Part shown: positions 51,858-61,890 of the stretch, one piece after another
How the letters are laid out: each line of letters begins with the position of its first letter
How positions within the stretch are numbered: position 1 is the stretch's first letter
Source: Mycolicibacterium aichiense
Lineage (GTDB): Bacteria > Actinomycetota > Actinomycetes > Mycobacteriales > Mycobacteriaceae
Direction: 5' to 3'
Assembly (NCBI RefSeq): GCF_010726245.1
Contig: NZ_AP022561.1
Coordinates: 5,861,483-5,925,482 of the forward strand
Length of the DNA: 64,000 nucleotides
The notes under the pieces: model-generated
Database searches by the model: none
Told to the model about the DNA's origin: nothing
The model's input: only the letters and a program-made list of their open reading frames with translations
Program-made: the position numbers and the translations under genes

Positions 51858-53246
51858 ATGACGGTGACTGGTGAACGTCCGGAGATCCTCCTCTCCGACG
51901 TCGACTTCAATCGGCGTGACCATCCCGACCGGCCGTTGCGTCCCATCCCGCCCGGCCGCGACCATTTCGCTGACCAGTGGCGATTCATGCGCGAATTCAT
52001 CTTCGGCGAATGGATCGACATCGACAGAGAGGTCCAACCCAGCGATCTCACGCGCCTGCGGGACGACTATTTCTGGCAACGCGACGAACTCATGATCGGC
52101 GCTGTCGAGGCCTTCGAGCGCCTCGGCTATGAGCAGGGCCGGGCGCTCTTCGAACAAGCGCTGACCCAGGGCATCGACACCCTCGAGGACCCGCCACAGG
52201 AGTTCGTCGACCTCTTCGACCACCTGGATCAACTGCCTTCCCAGTTCGATCTCGTCGCGGCCGAGCGGGGCCGGATGCTGGCGATGTCGGCCACGTTCGC
52301 CGCCACCACGATCATCCGCGGGTGGGCCTTCTACGAGACCGCGATGACGGGCGACATTTCCGCGGCCACCGGAGCCACGGGCCGATTCGCCGACGACGGC
52401 CCGCGCCGATTCATCGAGACCGCAAAGGTTTTCGCGGAGTTCACGCTGCCCGACATCTTCGATCGGCAATCGGATGCGTTCCAGGACGTGGTGCGGGTGC
52501 GGTTGATGCACGCCCTGGCCAGTAAAGGACTGCGGCAGAAGTGGGGTGACGACGTCTACCTCAAGTTCGGTGAGCCGATCCCCGTTACATCCTTGCTCGG
52601 GTTCGGCAGCGGCATGCTGCTCGGCCGACTCGTCGACCACGCCTTCGGCCGCAAGCTCACCAAACAACAGCTCGAGGATCTCGCCGAATACTCGTCCTTC
52701 TCCGGGCGGTTGTGGGGTGCCCCCGAGGCGCTGCACTCCCCGAACGGCATCGAGCTGATCAAATCGTTGAATTACGTTCTCGCCCGCGGCGGCAACCCGT
52801 CTCCGTGGCGCGCCCAACTCGTCGATGCCATCGCGGGTCCGGTGCACCTGACGACCCTGACGGACGCGCTTCCCGGCGTTGTCAAGAAAGTGGTCGCCCG
52901 GCACGTCAACCAGATCACAGCCAGCGTCGCCCTGGCACCGGCCGGAGTCGTGTTCGGGTACAAGCAGATCGAGGCGATGGTGGCGGGCACGCTCTTCGAA
53001 CCGCTCGGCTACAACTTCGAACGGCGCGTGCGAATCTTCACCGAGCTCACGCGGCTCAACGTCGGCATCGCCAGGGTGGCCGACCGGCTGCCGTTCTCCA
53101 ATCCCATCCGGGAGAGCAGGAAGAAGAGCGGGGCCGCCGCACGTGAGCGGATTGCCATGCTCAACAAGATCGCCCGCGGCAAGCACATCCCGCTTACCTA
53201 CAGCCACCACGACCGCTCGACAGCGGGGAAGGGTTTCACCGGCTAG
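51858..53246 (+). CDS. MpaB/latex-clearing-protein-like oxygenase (DUF2236)
   Basis: A 462-residue, mostly helical protein of the DUF2236 family, which includes the b-type haem rubber oxygenase Lcp and fungal MpaB. The conserved VRVRLMHAL segment gives the likely proximal haem ligand His218 with its neighbouring arginines. No signal peptide is visible, unlike secreted Lcp, so cleavage of an intracellular isoprenoid or lipid is more likely than rubber. Neighbouring a lycopene-cyclase-like gene, a terpenoid substrate is conceivable (inference). Confidence 0.82.
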   Translation: MTVTGERPEILLSDVDFNRRDHPDRPLRPIPPGRDHFADQWRFMREFIFGEWIDIDREVQPSDLTRLRDDYFWQRDELMIGAVEAFERLGYEQGRALFEQALTQGIDTLEDPPQEFVDLFDHLDQLPSQFDLVAAERGRMLAMSATFAATTIIRGWAFYETAMTGDISAATGATGRFADDGPRRFIETAKVFAEFTLPDIFDRQSDAFQDVVRVRLMHALASKGLRQKWGDDVYLKFGEPIPVTSLLGFGSGMLLGRLVDHAFGRKLTKQQLEDLAEYSSFSGRLWGAPEALHSPNGIELIKSLNYVLARGGNPSPWRAQLVDAIAGPVHLTTLTDALPGVVKKVVARHVNQITASVALAPAGVVFGYKQIEAMVAGTLFEPLGYNFERRVRIFTELTRLNVGIARVADRLPFSNPIRESRKKSGAAARERIAMLNKIARGKHIPLTYSHHDRSTAGKGFTG

Positions 53247-53249
53247 TAC

Positions 53250-53255
53250 TACCAT
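53250..53255 (+). promoter_or_regulatory. -10 element of the hydrolase at 53264 (leaderless)
   Basis: TACCAT, 8 bases before ATG 53264. Confidence 0.4.
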
Positions 53256-53263
53256 CGGGGTTC

Positions 53264-54211
53264 ATGACCGACGGAGCACCTCAACCGGCGTCGGGGCAGG
53301 GGCAGATCGGCGAGGTCCCCCCGCTCGATGTGGAAGGGTCTGGAATTCTTCCCCCGGTCGAGGACCGGGTGCGCCGACGGTTTGGGCTGCTCGAGCGGTT
53401 CGCGCCGTGGCTTGGATCACGGTGGGCAGTCGAGTTGTGGTGCACCCCACCGGTTCTCGAGTCGGCTATGCGCATGCCGCCGGGTGTGCCCCCCGGCAGG
53501 CCGGTGGAAGCGTTTTGGGATGGGCATCGAGTAGCCGGTGAGGAATGGGGCGAGGGGCCGCCGATCTATCTGGTGCACGGGTGGGGCGGGCAGCGCCCGC
53601 ACCTGGCCATGTTCGTCAAACCGCTGGTGGAAGCCGGGCACCGGGTCGTTGCGTTCGACCTGCCCAGCCACAACGAATCAGATCCCGGTGAGCTCGCTCC
53701 CGGGCGGACCACAGCCACCGAGTGTGCCGACGCGATCGCGGCGATGATCCAGACCCATGGGCCGGCGCACGCGGTGGTGGCTCACTCACTGGGCGCGAAC
53801 GCCACCGCATTGGCGGCGGCGCAGGGCGCACCGGTAGGGCGTCTGGTCTTCTTCGCGCCGATGGCCGATTTTCCGCTCTATCTCGACCTGTTCGCCGCAC
53901 GCCATGGCTTCGGCCGCCGCATCCGCGCGGGACTGCACCGTCGTCTGGAAAAGCGCATCGCCATGCCCCTGCATGAGACCAATATGACCCGGGTCGGTCG
54001 ACGAGCCAACTACCCTCCGCTGCTTCTCATCCACGACCCCGACGACCCGGACAGCCCGTATGTCGCCACCGAGCGACTGGCCGCGTCGTGGGACGGTGCG
54101 CGACTACTGACCACAAAAGGACTCGGCCGGCTGGCCCACTACCGAGTCCTGCGCCACCGCCCAGCGATCACCGCCGGGGTGGAGTTCATCGGCGAGCGAC
54201 CGGACGGTTAG
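53264..54211 (+). CDS. Alpha/beta-hydrolase
   Basis: A 315-residue alpha/beta-hydrolase. YLVHGWGGQRPHLAMFV gives the oxyanion hole, and the nucleophile elbow is AHSLGAN. LLLIHDPDDPDSPY carries the acid, and the C-terminal His is in GLGRLAHYRVL. The N-terminal 70 residues are an additional Pro-rich and helical region. Substrate unknown. It converges on the TetR gene with a 4-base overlap. Confidence 0.84.
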   Translation: MTDGAPQPASGQGQIGEVPPLDVEGSGILPPVEDRVRRRFGLLERFAPWLGSRWAVELWCTPPVLESAMRMPPGVPPGRPVEAFWDGHRVAGEEWGEGPPIYLVHGWGGQRPHLAMFVKPLVEAGHRVVAFDLPSHNESDPGELAPGRTTATECADAIAAMIQTHGPAHAVVAHSLGANATALAAAQGAPVGRLVFFAPMADFPLYLDLFAARHGFGRRIRAGLHRRLEKRIAMPLHETNMTRVGRRANYPPLLLIHDPDDPDSPYVATERLAASWDGARLLTTKGLGRLAHYRVLRHRPAITAGVEFIGERPDG

Positions 54212-54834
54212 TCCGCGGTGCTGGAGCCGTCAGCAACCGATGGCCAGCCCGAGCTGATCAAGTTGGTCACGTCGTCGACCCAGGCCGCGTCCAGCGGGGC
54301 GTCGTGGCGAATGATGATGCGGAAGATCGCGCTGCCCACCACGACCTCGGCGAGCAGCGGTAGGTCACCATCACCGGGCGATGGACTGTATTGCTGGTCG
54401 ATTCGGGTTCGGAAACTGGTGAGACTGCTGGCGAACCGCGAGATCATCTTGCTGTGAACTTCCGGGTCGGCAACCGTATCGGCGATCAGCGCCGGTAGGG
54501 CGATCCGGACCTCGGGCCGGTCGAACATCGTCCGCGTCGCCTCCACCAGCGCTCGGATGTCCTCCACGACGTCACCGGAGGCGCTGGGCATCGCCATGAT
54601 CTCGGCGGGCAATATCGCTTCGTGAACCAGCTGCGCCTTGCCGGACCAGCGCCGGTAGATGGCGGCGGTGGTGGTCCCGGCCCGAGCGGCGATGGCCGAC
54701 AGCGACAGAGCCGGATAACCCGTCTCGAGAAGCTCGCGAGTCGCCCGGATGATCGCCGCGTCGATCTTCTCGTCGCGAGGCCGCCCCGGCGACCGGGAGG
54801 GTCCCTTGTCATCGTCGGGCGGATCTGTTCTCAT
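54208..54834 (-). CDS. TetR family regulator
   Basis: A 208-residue TetR. The HTH is in LSLSAIAARAGTTTAAIYRRW, and a C-terminal ligand domain of the TetR_C_16-like type follows. It is divergent from the unknown gene at 54880 and probably controls the 54880-59372 cluster. A perfect -10 (TATATT) lies 7 bases before ATG 54834. The intergenic region contains repeated CGATACGATGCG-like sequence that could be an operator. Confidence 0.87.
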   Translation of the reverse strand: MRTDPPDDDKGPSRSPGRPRDEKIDAAIIRATRELLETGYPALSLSAIAARAGTTTAAIYRRWSGKAQLVHEAILPAEIMAMPSASGDVVEDIRALVEATRTMFDRPEVRIALPALIADTVADPEVHSKMISRFASSLTSFRTRIDQQYSPSPGDGDLPLLAEVVVGSAIFRIIIRHDAPLDAAWVDDVTNLISSGWPSVADGSSTAD

Positions 54835-54841
54835 CATTTCC

Positions 54842-54847
54842 AATATA
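54842..54847 (-). promoter_or_regulatory. -10 element of the TetR gene at 54208 (leaderless)
   Basis: TATATT on the minus strand, 7 bases before ATG 54834; the best -10 match of the set. Confidence 0.55.
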
Positions 54848-54879
54848 GCTCGCATCGTATCGTTATTAGGGAGAGCCCG

Positions 54880-56004
54880 TTGATCCTGAGCCCGCTCGAC
54901 GAATACCCGATCCACCAGGCGCCGGTGCCGATGAGTGCTCCAGCGACCTCGGACCGCAACTTCTACGACCGCTCCTACTTCAACGTGCTCGACCGCGACG
55001 GCCGCTTCATGGCGCTGACGGGCATCGGTTACTACCCACGACTGGGCGTCAAGGACGCCTACCTGCTGATCCGCCGCGGAGACACTCAGACCGCCGTCCG
55101 GTTCAGTGACGCGATCGACGATGATCGTCTTCACCAGAACGTCAACGGGTACCGGCTCGACGTCGTCGAGCCCCAGGAACTGCACCTCACCGTCGCCGAG
55201 ACCGAGGGCGTCTCGGCTGACCTCAGATGGCGCGGGTTGTTCCCCGCGGCGTTGGAGCATCCGCATCAGATGCACTCGGATCGACGAGTGACGTTGCACG
55301 CGTGCCGGTTTGCTCAACTCGGCAGCTGGGAGGGATGGATCGACGTCGACGGTGAACGGTTGAGTGTCGACGCGACGACTTCAGTGGGCAGCCGCGACCG
55401 GTCCTGGGGAATCCGGCCCATCGGCGAGCCCGAACCCGCCGGCCGACCGGACACCGCATTCGGCGGCATGTGGTGGCTGTACCTGCCGCTGGCCTTTGCC
55501 GACTACCAGATCTTCCTGATCATCCAGGAGGACCCGGACGGCCACCGCAGTCTCTACGACTGCAGCCGGCGCTGGCCCGACGGCAGGGTCGAACAGCTCG
55601 ACGGCGTGCGCGCGACGATCCACTACACGCCCGGCACTCGAATCCCGCACGGCGCACACATCGAGATGATGACCCGCGACGGAAGCCGGCTGCAGCTCGA
55701 TGTCGAGTCGAAGCTGTTCGCGCCCATCGCGTTCGGGTCCGGCTACGGCGGGGACTCCACCTGGGCGCATGGCACGTGGAAGGGCGGGCCGTCCGCCGAG
55801 CGCGTCTCCTACGACATGACCGATCCCGAGGTGCTCGCTCGGGCCCCGTTCAGTCTGATCGACCATGTGGGCCGGGCGGTCTGCACCGAACCCGACGGCA
55901 GCACACACCAGGGCGCGGGTCTGTTCGAGCACGCCGTCATCGGCCCGCACCACCCGTCGGGCTTGCACGACTGGACCGACGTCCAGGAAGCGGTCACGCC
56001 GTGA
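54880..56004 (+). CDS. Unknown protein, possibly AttH/lipocalin-like
   Basis: A protein of about 374 residues that I do not recognise with certainty. It is beta-rich with many Trp/Gly turns (FMALTGIGYYPRLGVKDAYL, SVGSRDRSWGIRPIGEPEP, GGMWWLYLPLAFADYQIF). This pattern resembles AttH-like double lipocalin folds of the carotenoid 1,2-hydratase type. No signal peptide is present. The TTG at 54880 has AGGGAG six bases upstream; an ATG at 54931 is an alternative. Its stop codon overlaps the next gene (GTGA), so they are cotranslated. Confidence 0.65.
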   Translation: MILSPLDEYPIHQAPVPMSAPATSDRNFYDRSYFNVLDRDGRFMALTGIGYYPRLGVKDAYLLIRRGDTQTAVRFSDAIDDDRLHQNVNGYRLDVVEPQELHLTVAETEGVSADLRWRGLFPAALEHPHQMHSDRRVTLHACRFAQLGSWEGWIDVDGERLSVDATTSVGSRDRSWGIRPIGEPEPAGRPDTAFGGMWWLYLPLAFADYQIFLIIQEDPDGHRSLYDCSRRWPDGRVEQLDGVRATIHYTPGTRIPHGAHIEMMTRDGSRLQLDVESKLFAPIAFGSGYGGDSTWAHGTWKGGPSAERVSYDMTDPEVLARAPFSLIDHVGRAVCTEPDGSTHQGAGLFEHAVIGPHHPSGLHDWTDVQEAVTP

Positions 56005-56978
56005 AGGTCATGACAGCCCTGTTCGGCCCGACCGATGCGGTGGAGCGCGCGGCCGTGCTACGCGAAGCCGGAGCGTCCGGGGTGTTCACCTTCGAGGGGC
56101 CGCGGGAGGTCTTCACACCTCTGGTCCTGGCATCGACGGTCAAGGGCCTGGACCTGATGACGAACGTCGCGATTGCGTTCCCCCGCAATCCGATTCAGCT
56201 GGCACATGAGGCGAATGACCTGCAGGAGATTTCGCAGGGCCGGTTCATCCTCGGCCTCGGCACTCAGATCCGGGCGCAGATCGAGAAACGCTACGGCGCC
56301 CAGTTCGATCGACCGGTGGCCCGGATCAAGGAGATGGTCGGTGCGCTGCGGGCGATCTTCGCCGCGTGGAACACCGGTGAGCGCCTCGACTTCCGCGGTG
56401 ACTTCTACCGGCATACCCTGATGACGCCGACGTTCAATCCGGGCCCGAATCCCTTTGGGCCGCCGCCGATCTATCTCGGCGCGCTCGGTCCGCAGATGAC
56501 CCGCGCGACGGCCGAAGTGGCCGACGGTCTGCTGGTGATGCCGTTCGGGTCCAAGCGGTTCCTGCACGAGAAGACCATGCCGGCTGTCCGTGCCGGGCTG
56601 GCCGCGGCCGGCCGCGCCACCGCCGACTTCGCGGTGGTACCCGAGATCATCGTTTCGGTGGGCGAGGATCACACGTCGACGCGGATGCTGCTGTCGTTCT
56701 ACGGATCCACCCCGGCGTACCGCCCGGTGCTGGAGGCGCACGGCTGGGGCGATCTGCAGCCGGAACTCAACGCCATGTCCAAGCAAGGCCGATGGCAGGA
56801 GATGGCGACCTTGATCGATGACGAAATGCTCCACACGATTGCCGCATGCGGAACTCCAGCCGAGGTGGCCGCACACATCCGCGATCGTGTCGACGGTGTT
56901 TCGGACCGAATCTGCCTGTATCAACCCGGACCCATCGATGCCGGGGCGCTGGCCGAGATCATCGACGCGTTGGGCTGA
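56001..56978 (+). CDS. LLM-class F420-dependent oxidoreductase (TIGR03617-like)
   Basis: A 325-residue luciferase-like TIM barrel. Features include TNVAIAFPRNPIQLAHEANDL, the GRFILGLGTQIRAQIEKRYG stretch, and PPIYLGALGPQMTRATAEVADG. F420 use is inferred from the mycobacterial context. GTG 56001 overlaps the upstream stop; ATG 56010 is an alternative. The dikinase gene follows after three bases, so the three genes form one unit. Confidence 0.86.
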   Translation: MKVMTALFGPTDAVERAAVLREAGASGVFTFEGPREVFTPLVLASTVKGLDLMTNVAIAFPRNPIQLAHEANDLQEISQGRFILGLGTQIRAQIEKRYGAQFDRPVARIKEMVGALRAIFAAWNTGERLDFRGDFYRHTLMTPTFNPGPNPFGPPPIYLGALGPQMTRATAEVADGLLVMPFGSKRFLHEKTMPAVRAGLAAAGRATADFAVVPEIIVSVGEDHTSTRMLLSFYGSTPAYRPVLEAHGWGDLQPELNAMSKQGRWQEMATLIDDEMLHTIAACGTPAEVAAHIRDRVDGVSDRICLYQPGPIDAGALAEIIDALG

Positions 56979-56981
56979 CAC

Positions 56982-59372
56982 GTGCAGACCACCACGATCG
57001 AATTCGCGGACATCATCGACGACCGGTTCGGCGGCAAAGCTTTGGGTCTGGCCGAGCTCACCCGGATCGGGCTCTGCGTCCCACCGGGTTTCGTCATCGC
57101 CAATGCCTCCCTGCTGCCTCTTCCGGACTCGGTGACGGACCGCTTCGCCCAGATGCAGGCGACGGGCGCCTGCCCGGTCGCCGTCAGGTCCTCGGCCACC
57201 GGAGAGGACGGCGCCGAGCAGTCGTTCGCCGGGCAGTACGACACCGTCCTCGGCGTCGATTCGCTGGATGCGTTCGCCGCGGCCGTCCGCAGATGTGCCG
57301 CCTCGGTCGGCTCCGACCGAGCGTCCTCCTACAGCGGCCACGATGCCGGCGCCGGCAGGGTCACCATGCACGTTGTGGTCCAGCAGATGGTCGATGCACG
57401 TTCTGCCGGAGTGGTATTCACCGCGGACCCGACGACCGGCCGCCGGGATCTGATGGTGATCGACGCCGTCGCAGGGTTGGGCGAAGCACTGGTCGACGGC
57501 TCTGCCATCTCCGACCATCTGGTGCTGACCGCCGCCGGCACCCAAGCGGTCCGCGAGGTCGGAGAGAATCCCGTGCTCTCCGACGAGGAAGTCGCGCAGA
57601 TCCGCGCCGGCGCGCTGCACGCAGCCCGGCACTGGGGCCGGCCGATGGACCTGGAATGGGCGATCGACACCAGCGGGCAGCTCCGATGGTTGCAGGCTCG
57701 GCCGATCACCACACTGCCCGGGGACCTCAACGAAATGGACACCCCGCTGGCCGGCCCGTCCCACGTCTACACCCGATGCAACATCGGCGAGATGATGCCG
57801 GGGGCCTTCTGTCCGCTCACCGCGTCGGTATCGGGATACGCGATCGACTACGCCATGCAGACCACGCAGGTGGTGGCGCGGGCACAGGACAGCTACGCGA
57901 CGCCGTGGCTTCAAGTCGGCTACTTCTACGGGCACATGTTCTTGAACATGACCGAAGGCACGGCACTGAGTTCGGGCATACTCGGGAACTCGCTGGAACA
58001 GTTCTCCATGTCGATCTGCGGGCGGGTGGTCGACGAACTCGAGGCCAAACCACCAAAGCCGTTCATCCCCAAACTGATCAACACGATCCGGCTCAGCTCG
58101 CATGCATTGTCGGCCGGTCCGGCCATCCGGCGGCTCGGCGACCGGATCGCCGCGTATCCGATTCCCACCAGTCGCGACGCCAAACACGTTCTGCAGCAAC
58201 TGGAAGCGGGCGTCGAACTGTACTGCTATGTCACGCTGGTTCACGTGCGGTCGTCGTCGCGAGCTGCGGTGGGCGCGAACATTCTGGAGAGCTACCTGGT
58301 GCGCAACGCCGTCAAGAACGGCCTCGATGAGCACGAGGGTCAAGCCGAGGCGGCTCGCCTGATGGCCGGCGCCGCCGACGTCGAGAGCGCCATGATGGTC
58401 GATGAACTGCATGCGGTAGTTCGCGAGATCGCGGCCGACGACGACACCGCCGAACAGTTCCTCGCCGCGGCGCCGTCGGATGCTGTCATCGGCTTACGCG
58501 CAGGTGACAGCCGCGGGGGTGCGGCGTTGCGGCAGTTCCTGATTCGGCACGGCCACCGCGGTTACCGCGAACTGTGCATGCGCGACCCCGCCTGGGCCGA
58601 GGACGCCGACGGACTCGGGTCGATGATGCAGGTCATGGTGCAGTCTGCCCGGAGTTCGGTTGGCGAGCAGTCACGGCGCACAGCTGCCGATGCACCCCGG
58701 TCGCGGACAGTTCGGCTGCTGGCCCGGTTGGCTCAGGGCGGTGCCCGCGGGCGCGAGGAGACCAAGTCCAAGATGGCGCTGATGGCCCACCGCCTCAAGC
58801 TCGGATACCACCACCTGGGCGAGGTGCTGGCCGATTCCGGACGCCTTCCCGACGCGGACCTTGTCTTCTTCTTCGATCGGGCCGAGTTGCCGTTGGTCGT
58901 CGGCGACGACGACATCGCCGGCCTCGTGCACCGTGCGCAGCAGCGTCGCGATGCGCTGCCGTTTCAACAGGCACTGGAATTCGACGACGTGTCGGTGGGT
59001 CGGCCCACCCCTATCCTCGCGCGGGTTCACGGTGCTCTCACCGACGATCAACTCACCGGCCGGCCGGCCAGCCGGGGCATCGCCGAAGGCACTGTGCGCG
59101 TGGCCAAGTCGATACACGATGCCCGCGAGGTGCAGCGTGGCGAGATCCTCGTCGCACCCGTGACAGACGTCGGCTGGACACCGTACTTCACCGTGATCGC
59201 GGCCTTGGTCACCGACATCGGGAGCTCGGTGTCGCACGGCGCGGTCGTAGCGCGGGAGTACGGGCTACCCTGCGTGGTCAACACGCTGGTGGGTACCCAG
59301 GTGCTCAAGACCGGTGATCGAGTCAGAGTGGACGGCGACAAGGGGCTGATCACCCGGCTCCCGACCAGCTGA
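56982..59372 (+). CDS. PEP-synthase/rifampin-phosphotransferase-like dikinase
   Basis: A 796-residue three-part enzyme. The N-terminal ATP-grasp half has GGKALGLAEL, AVRSSATGEDGAEQSFAGQY and SAGVVFTADPTTG, and ends with LQARPIT near residue 246. A long middle domain (about 250-700), mostly helical, is the substrate region. The C-terminal swivelling domain has the phosphohistidine in SHGAVVARE (His752). This order matches rifampin phosphotransferase rather than true PEP synthase, whose PEP domain is a TIM barrel. ATP would phosphorylate His752 and then an unknown acceptor. Rifamycin is possible but not shown. Confidence 0.83.
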   Translation: MQTTTIEFADIIDDRFGGKALGLAELTRIGLCVPPGFVIANASLLPLPDSVTDRFAQMQATGACPVAVRSSATGEDGAEQSFAGQYDTVLGVDSLDAFAAAVRRCAASVGSDRASSYSGHDAGAGRVTMHVVVQQMVDARSAGVVFTADPTTGRRDLMVIDAVAGLGEALVDGSAISDHLVLTAAGTQAVREVGENPVLSDEEVAQIRAGALHAARHWGRPMDLEWAIDTSGQLRWLQARPITTLPGDLNEMDTPLAGPSHVYTRCNIGEMMPGAFCPLTASVSGYAIDYAMQTTQVVARAQDSYATPWLQVGYFYGHMFLNMTEGTALSSGILGNSLEQFSMSICGRVVDELEAKPPKPFIPKLINTIRLSSHALSAGPAIRRLGDRIAAYPIPTSRDAKHVLQQLEAGVELYCYVTLVHVRSSSRAAVGANILESYLVRNAVKNGLDEHEGQAEAARLMAGAADVESAMMVDELHAVVREIAADDDTAEQFLAAAPSDAVIGLRAGDSRGGAALRQFLIRHGHRGYRELCMRDPAWAEDADGLGSMMQVMVQSARSSVGEQSRRTAADAPRSRTVRLLARLAQGGARGREETKSKMALMAHRLKLGYHHLGEVLADSGRLPDADLVFFFDRAELPLVVGDDDIAGLVHRAQQRRDALPFQQALEFDDVSVGRPTPILARVHGALTDDQLTGRPASRGIAEGTVRVAKSIHDAREVQRGEILVAPVTDVGWTPYFTVIAALVTDIGSSVSHGAVVAREYGLPCVVNTLVGTQVLKTGDRVRVDGDKGLITRLPTS

Positions 59373-59415
59373 CGGCTCTAATGCCTGCCCGCTGGCGTCG
59401 TCATCCCGAGACTGG

Positions 59416-59909
59416 TCAGCTGTTCAGCGACCACACCGAGTAGTTCAGGACCGTCGCGAAGAGGCTCCACGCGAAGTACGGAATGAGCAGCGCGGCCGCC
59501 GTGCGGTTGGCCTTCCAGAACAGCGCAAGGGTCGCGGCCAGGACCACGTCGAGCAGCACGATGTCCACGAGCGCCACACCACGCCAGCCGAGGCCGAAGA
59601 ACAACGGTGACCAAACCAGATTCAGGACCAGTTGCGCGGCGTACAGGATGATCGCCGGGTTACCGAATCGGGGGTCGGCCCGCCACACGAGCCAGGCGGC
59701 GATCGCCATCAGCGCGTACAAGACGGTCCACACCGGTCCGAAAACGTTGGCGGCGGCGCCCAATCGGGTTGTGCAAGCCGTCCGTACTGGCTCGCGGCAC
59801 TAGCAGAGGCAAGCCCGCCCAGGGCGGCCACCGCGGCGACCGCGACGAGCGATGCGACCAGCGCGGGGATATGCCGTGAGCGCGCCGTGGCCGGGATCTC
59901 CGAGGTCAT
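59416..59909 (-). pseudogene. tspO: TspO/MBR family protein, frameshifted
   Basis: Two adjoining frames together encode a TspO of about 164 residues: an N-terminal part from ATG 59909 to QPDWAPP, and the rest from NVFGPVWTVLYALMAIAAW to the stop at 59416. Five membrane helices are visible, along with the WxPP and FGPVWT motifs that mark the porphyrin/cholesterol-binding site. The frames switch within a GCC-rich run at about 59750-59760, consistent with one missing base. It is a decayed gene or a sequencing error. Confidence 0.7.
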
Positions 59910-60129
59910 CTGCGTCCATTTCTGTCGGAAGCGTTAGCTCCACACAAGGTATCTGTCGGCGGGTACGTCATCTGGCGACGTTGTCGCCGCCGAACTGCCG
60001 GGCCCTGTCTGCCCCACGTCGGGCCAGGCTACGAAACGGACACGGCGTTGTCCAACAGCAGGTCAACCGCGATCCCTACCGGCACCCTCGCGGCCTACAT
60101 CGTCGCCACTACGGCGGTCGCTCGGGCCG
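59910..60129. other. Gap between tspO and glpD
   Basis: No gene is recognised in these 220 bases. GGCGAC-GTT-GTCGCC at about 59973-59987 is a short inverted repeat. It might serve as a terminator for glpD, which is transcribed toward it, but lies some 150 bases beyond the glpD stop. Confidence 0.4.
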
Positions 60130-61846
60130 TTACCCGACTGGCACGATGTCGGCGGCCCCGAGCCGTGCACCATCGGCTGTCTCGTCGTCGGGCATCGACT
60201 GACTTTCCCGCTCGGCGGCGACCCGCGCCAGATAGTGTGCGACCTCCCGGGCCTTCTGTTCGTCAGACCAACCCAGCACCGGCGCCATCAAATCGGCGAC
60301 CTCCGAGCAGGATTCGGTTCCCCGGTCGAAGGTCTCGATCGAGATCCTGGTCCGGCGGCACAACACGTCGTCGAGGTGCAGCGCCCCTTCGTGGGTGGTG
60401 CCGTACACGACCTCGGCACGTAGGTAGTCGTCGGCGGCCGGCAGCGGGACGCCCAATGACGGATCATCTCGGATCAAGGCCAACACTTCGCCAATCATTG
60501 AGCCGTACCTGTTCAGCAGCCGAGCGATGCGCGACTCGTTCAGTCCGGATTCGGCCGCGAGCTGGGTCCGTGCGTTCCATCGCCCGGAAGCCTTCGGCTC
60601 CGAGCAGTGGTACGTCGTCGGTGATGCAGACGGGGATTTTGCGGTCGAAGGTCTCACCCAGGCCGTGGACGGCCTCGTCGACCGCGTCCTGGCCATCACC
60701 CGATAGGTGGTGTACTTGCCGCCCGCGATCACCACCAGACCCGGAACACTATGTGCCACCGCGTGTTCGCGCGACAATGCGGAGGTATCGGCGCTCTCGC
60801 CGGCCAGCAACGGACGCAGTCCCGCGAAGACCCCCTCGACGTCGGCTTCGGTCAGCGGCACTCGCAGCACGGAATTCACCTGGTCGAGCAGGTAGCGGAT
60901 GTCACGCTGGCTGGCCGCGGGATGGGCTTTGTCCAGCGACCAGTCGGTGTCCGTGGTGCCGATGATCCAATGCCGGCCCCACGGGATGACGAACAGGACC
61001 GACTTGTCCGTTCGCAGAATGATGCCACTCGACGACCGGATGCGGTCGCGCGGCACCACGAGGTGGATGCCCTTGCTCGAGCGCACATGGAACTGTCCGC
61101 GCTCGTTGGCCAGTGTCTGCGTATCGTCGGTCCACACCCCGGTCGCGTTGATCACCTGCCGCGCCCGAATCATGTACTGGCGGTTGGATTCCAGGTCCAC
61201 CACCCGGGCACCGGTGACTCGCTCTCCTCGCGCAGCAGGTCGACGACCGCGTGCGCGTCGCGATCCTCGCGCCGTAGGCGGCTGCCGTGCGGGCGATGGT
61301 CATCGTGTGCCGGGCATCGTCGACCTGCGCGTCGTAATACTGAAGAGCACCCACGAGTGCCTCCTTGTTCAGCGACGGCGCAACTCGCAGCGCACCGCGA
61401 CGCGTCAGGTGCCGGTGCAGGGGGACGCCGGCACCGTGCCCGGATGCCTTCGACATCGCGTCATACAGCGCCAGGCCGGCTCCCAGATAGACCCGTTCCC
61501 ACGCCCGATGCTTGAGCGGGTAGAGGAATTTGACCGGCCGCACCAGGTGCGGCGCCAACTTCTCCAGCATCAGCCCACGCTCGGAAAGCGCCTCGGCGAC
61601 CAGCCCGAAGTCGAGCATCTCCAGATAGCGCAGCCCTCCGTGGATCAGTTTGCTGGAGCGGCTGGACGTCCCGGAGGCGAGGTCGCGCGCCTCAACCAAG
61701 CCGGTCCGAAGGCCGCGGGTAGCGGCATCCAGCGCGGCGCCGGCACCGACCACGCCGCCGCCGATGATCAAGATGTCCACCGGCGTCTCGGACATATCGG
61801 CTAGTGCGGTCTCGCGGTTGAGCGGAGACAACGGGAATGATTCCAT
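60130..61846 (-). pseudogene. glpD: Glycerol-3-phosphate dehydrogenase, frameshifted
   Basis: Joined across frames it encodes a full-length FAD enzyme of about 572 residues that oxidises glycerol-3-phosphate to DHAP and feeds electrons to the quinone pool. The FAD motif IIGGGVVGAGAALDAATRG is near the start, and SSRSSKLIHGGLRYLE, IPWGRHWIIGTTDTDW and AGGKYTTYRVMA follow. Four frame changes are needed: about 61248-61253, 61219-61223, 60687-60693 and 60567-60575. Each is a single-base change in GC-rich sequence. AAAGG precedes ATG 61846. Third gene of the glp operon. Confidence 0.8.
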
Positions 61847-61890
61847 GTCACTTGACCTTTCGAGGTTGGGGAGGTCGGTGCACTGCCGGC

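Noticed and set aside
56058..58412. A 784-codon open frame on the minus strand
   Set aside because: It runs antisense to the LLM oxidoreductase and the dikinase, both of which show clear family motifs. The translation is Arg/Gly/His/Val-rich without any domain, as expected opposite high-GC codons.
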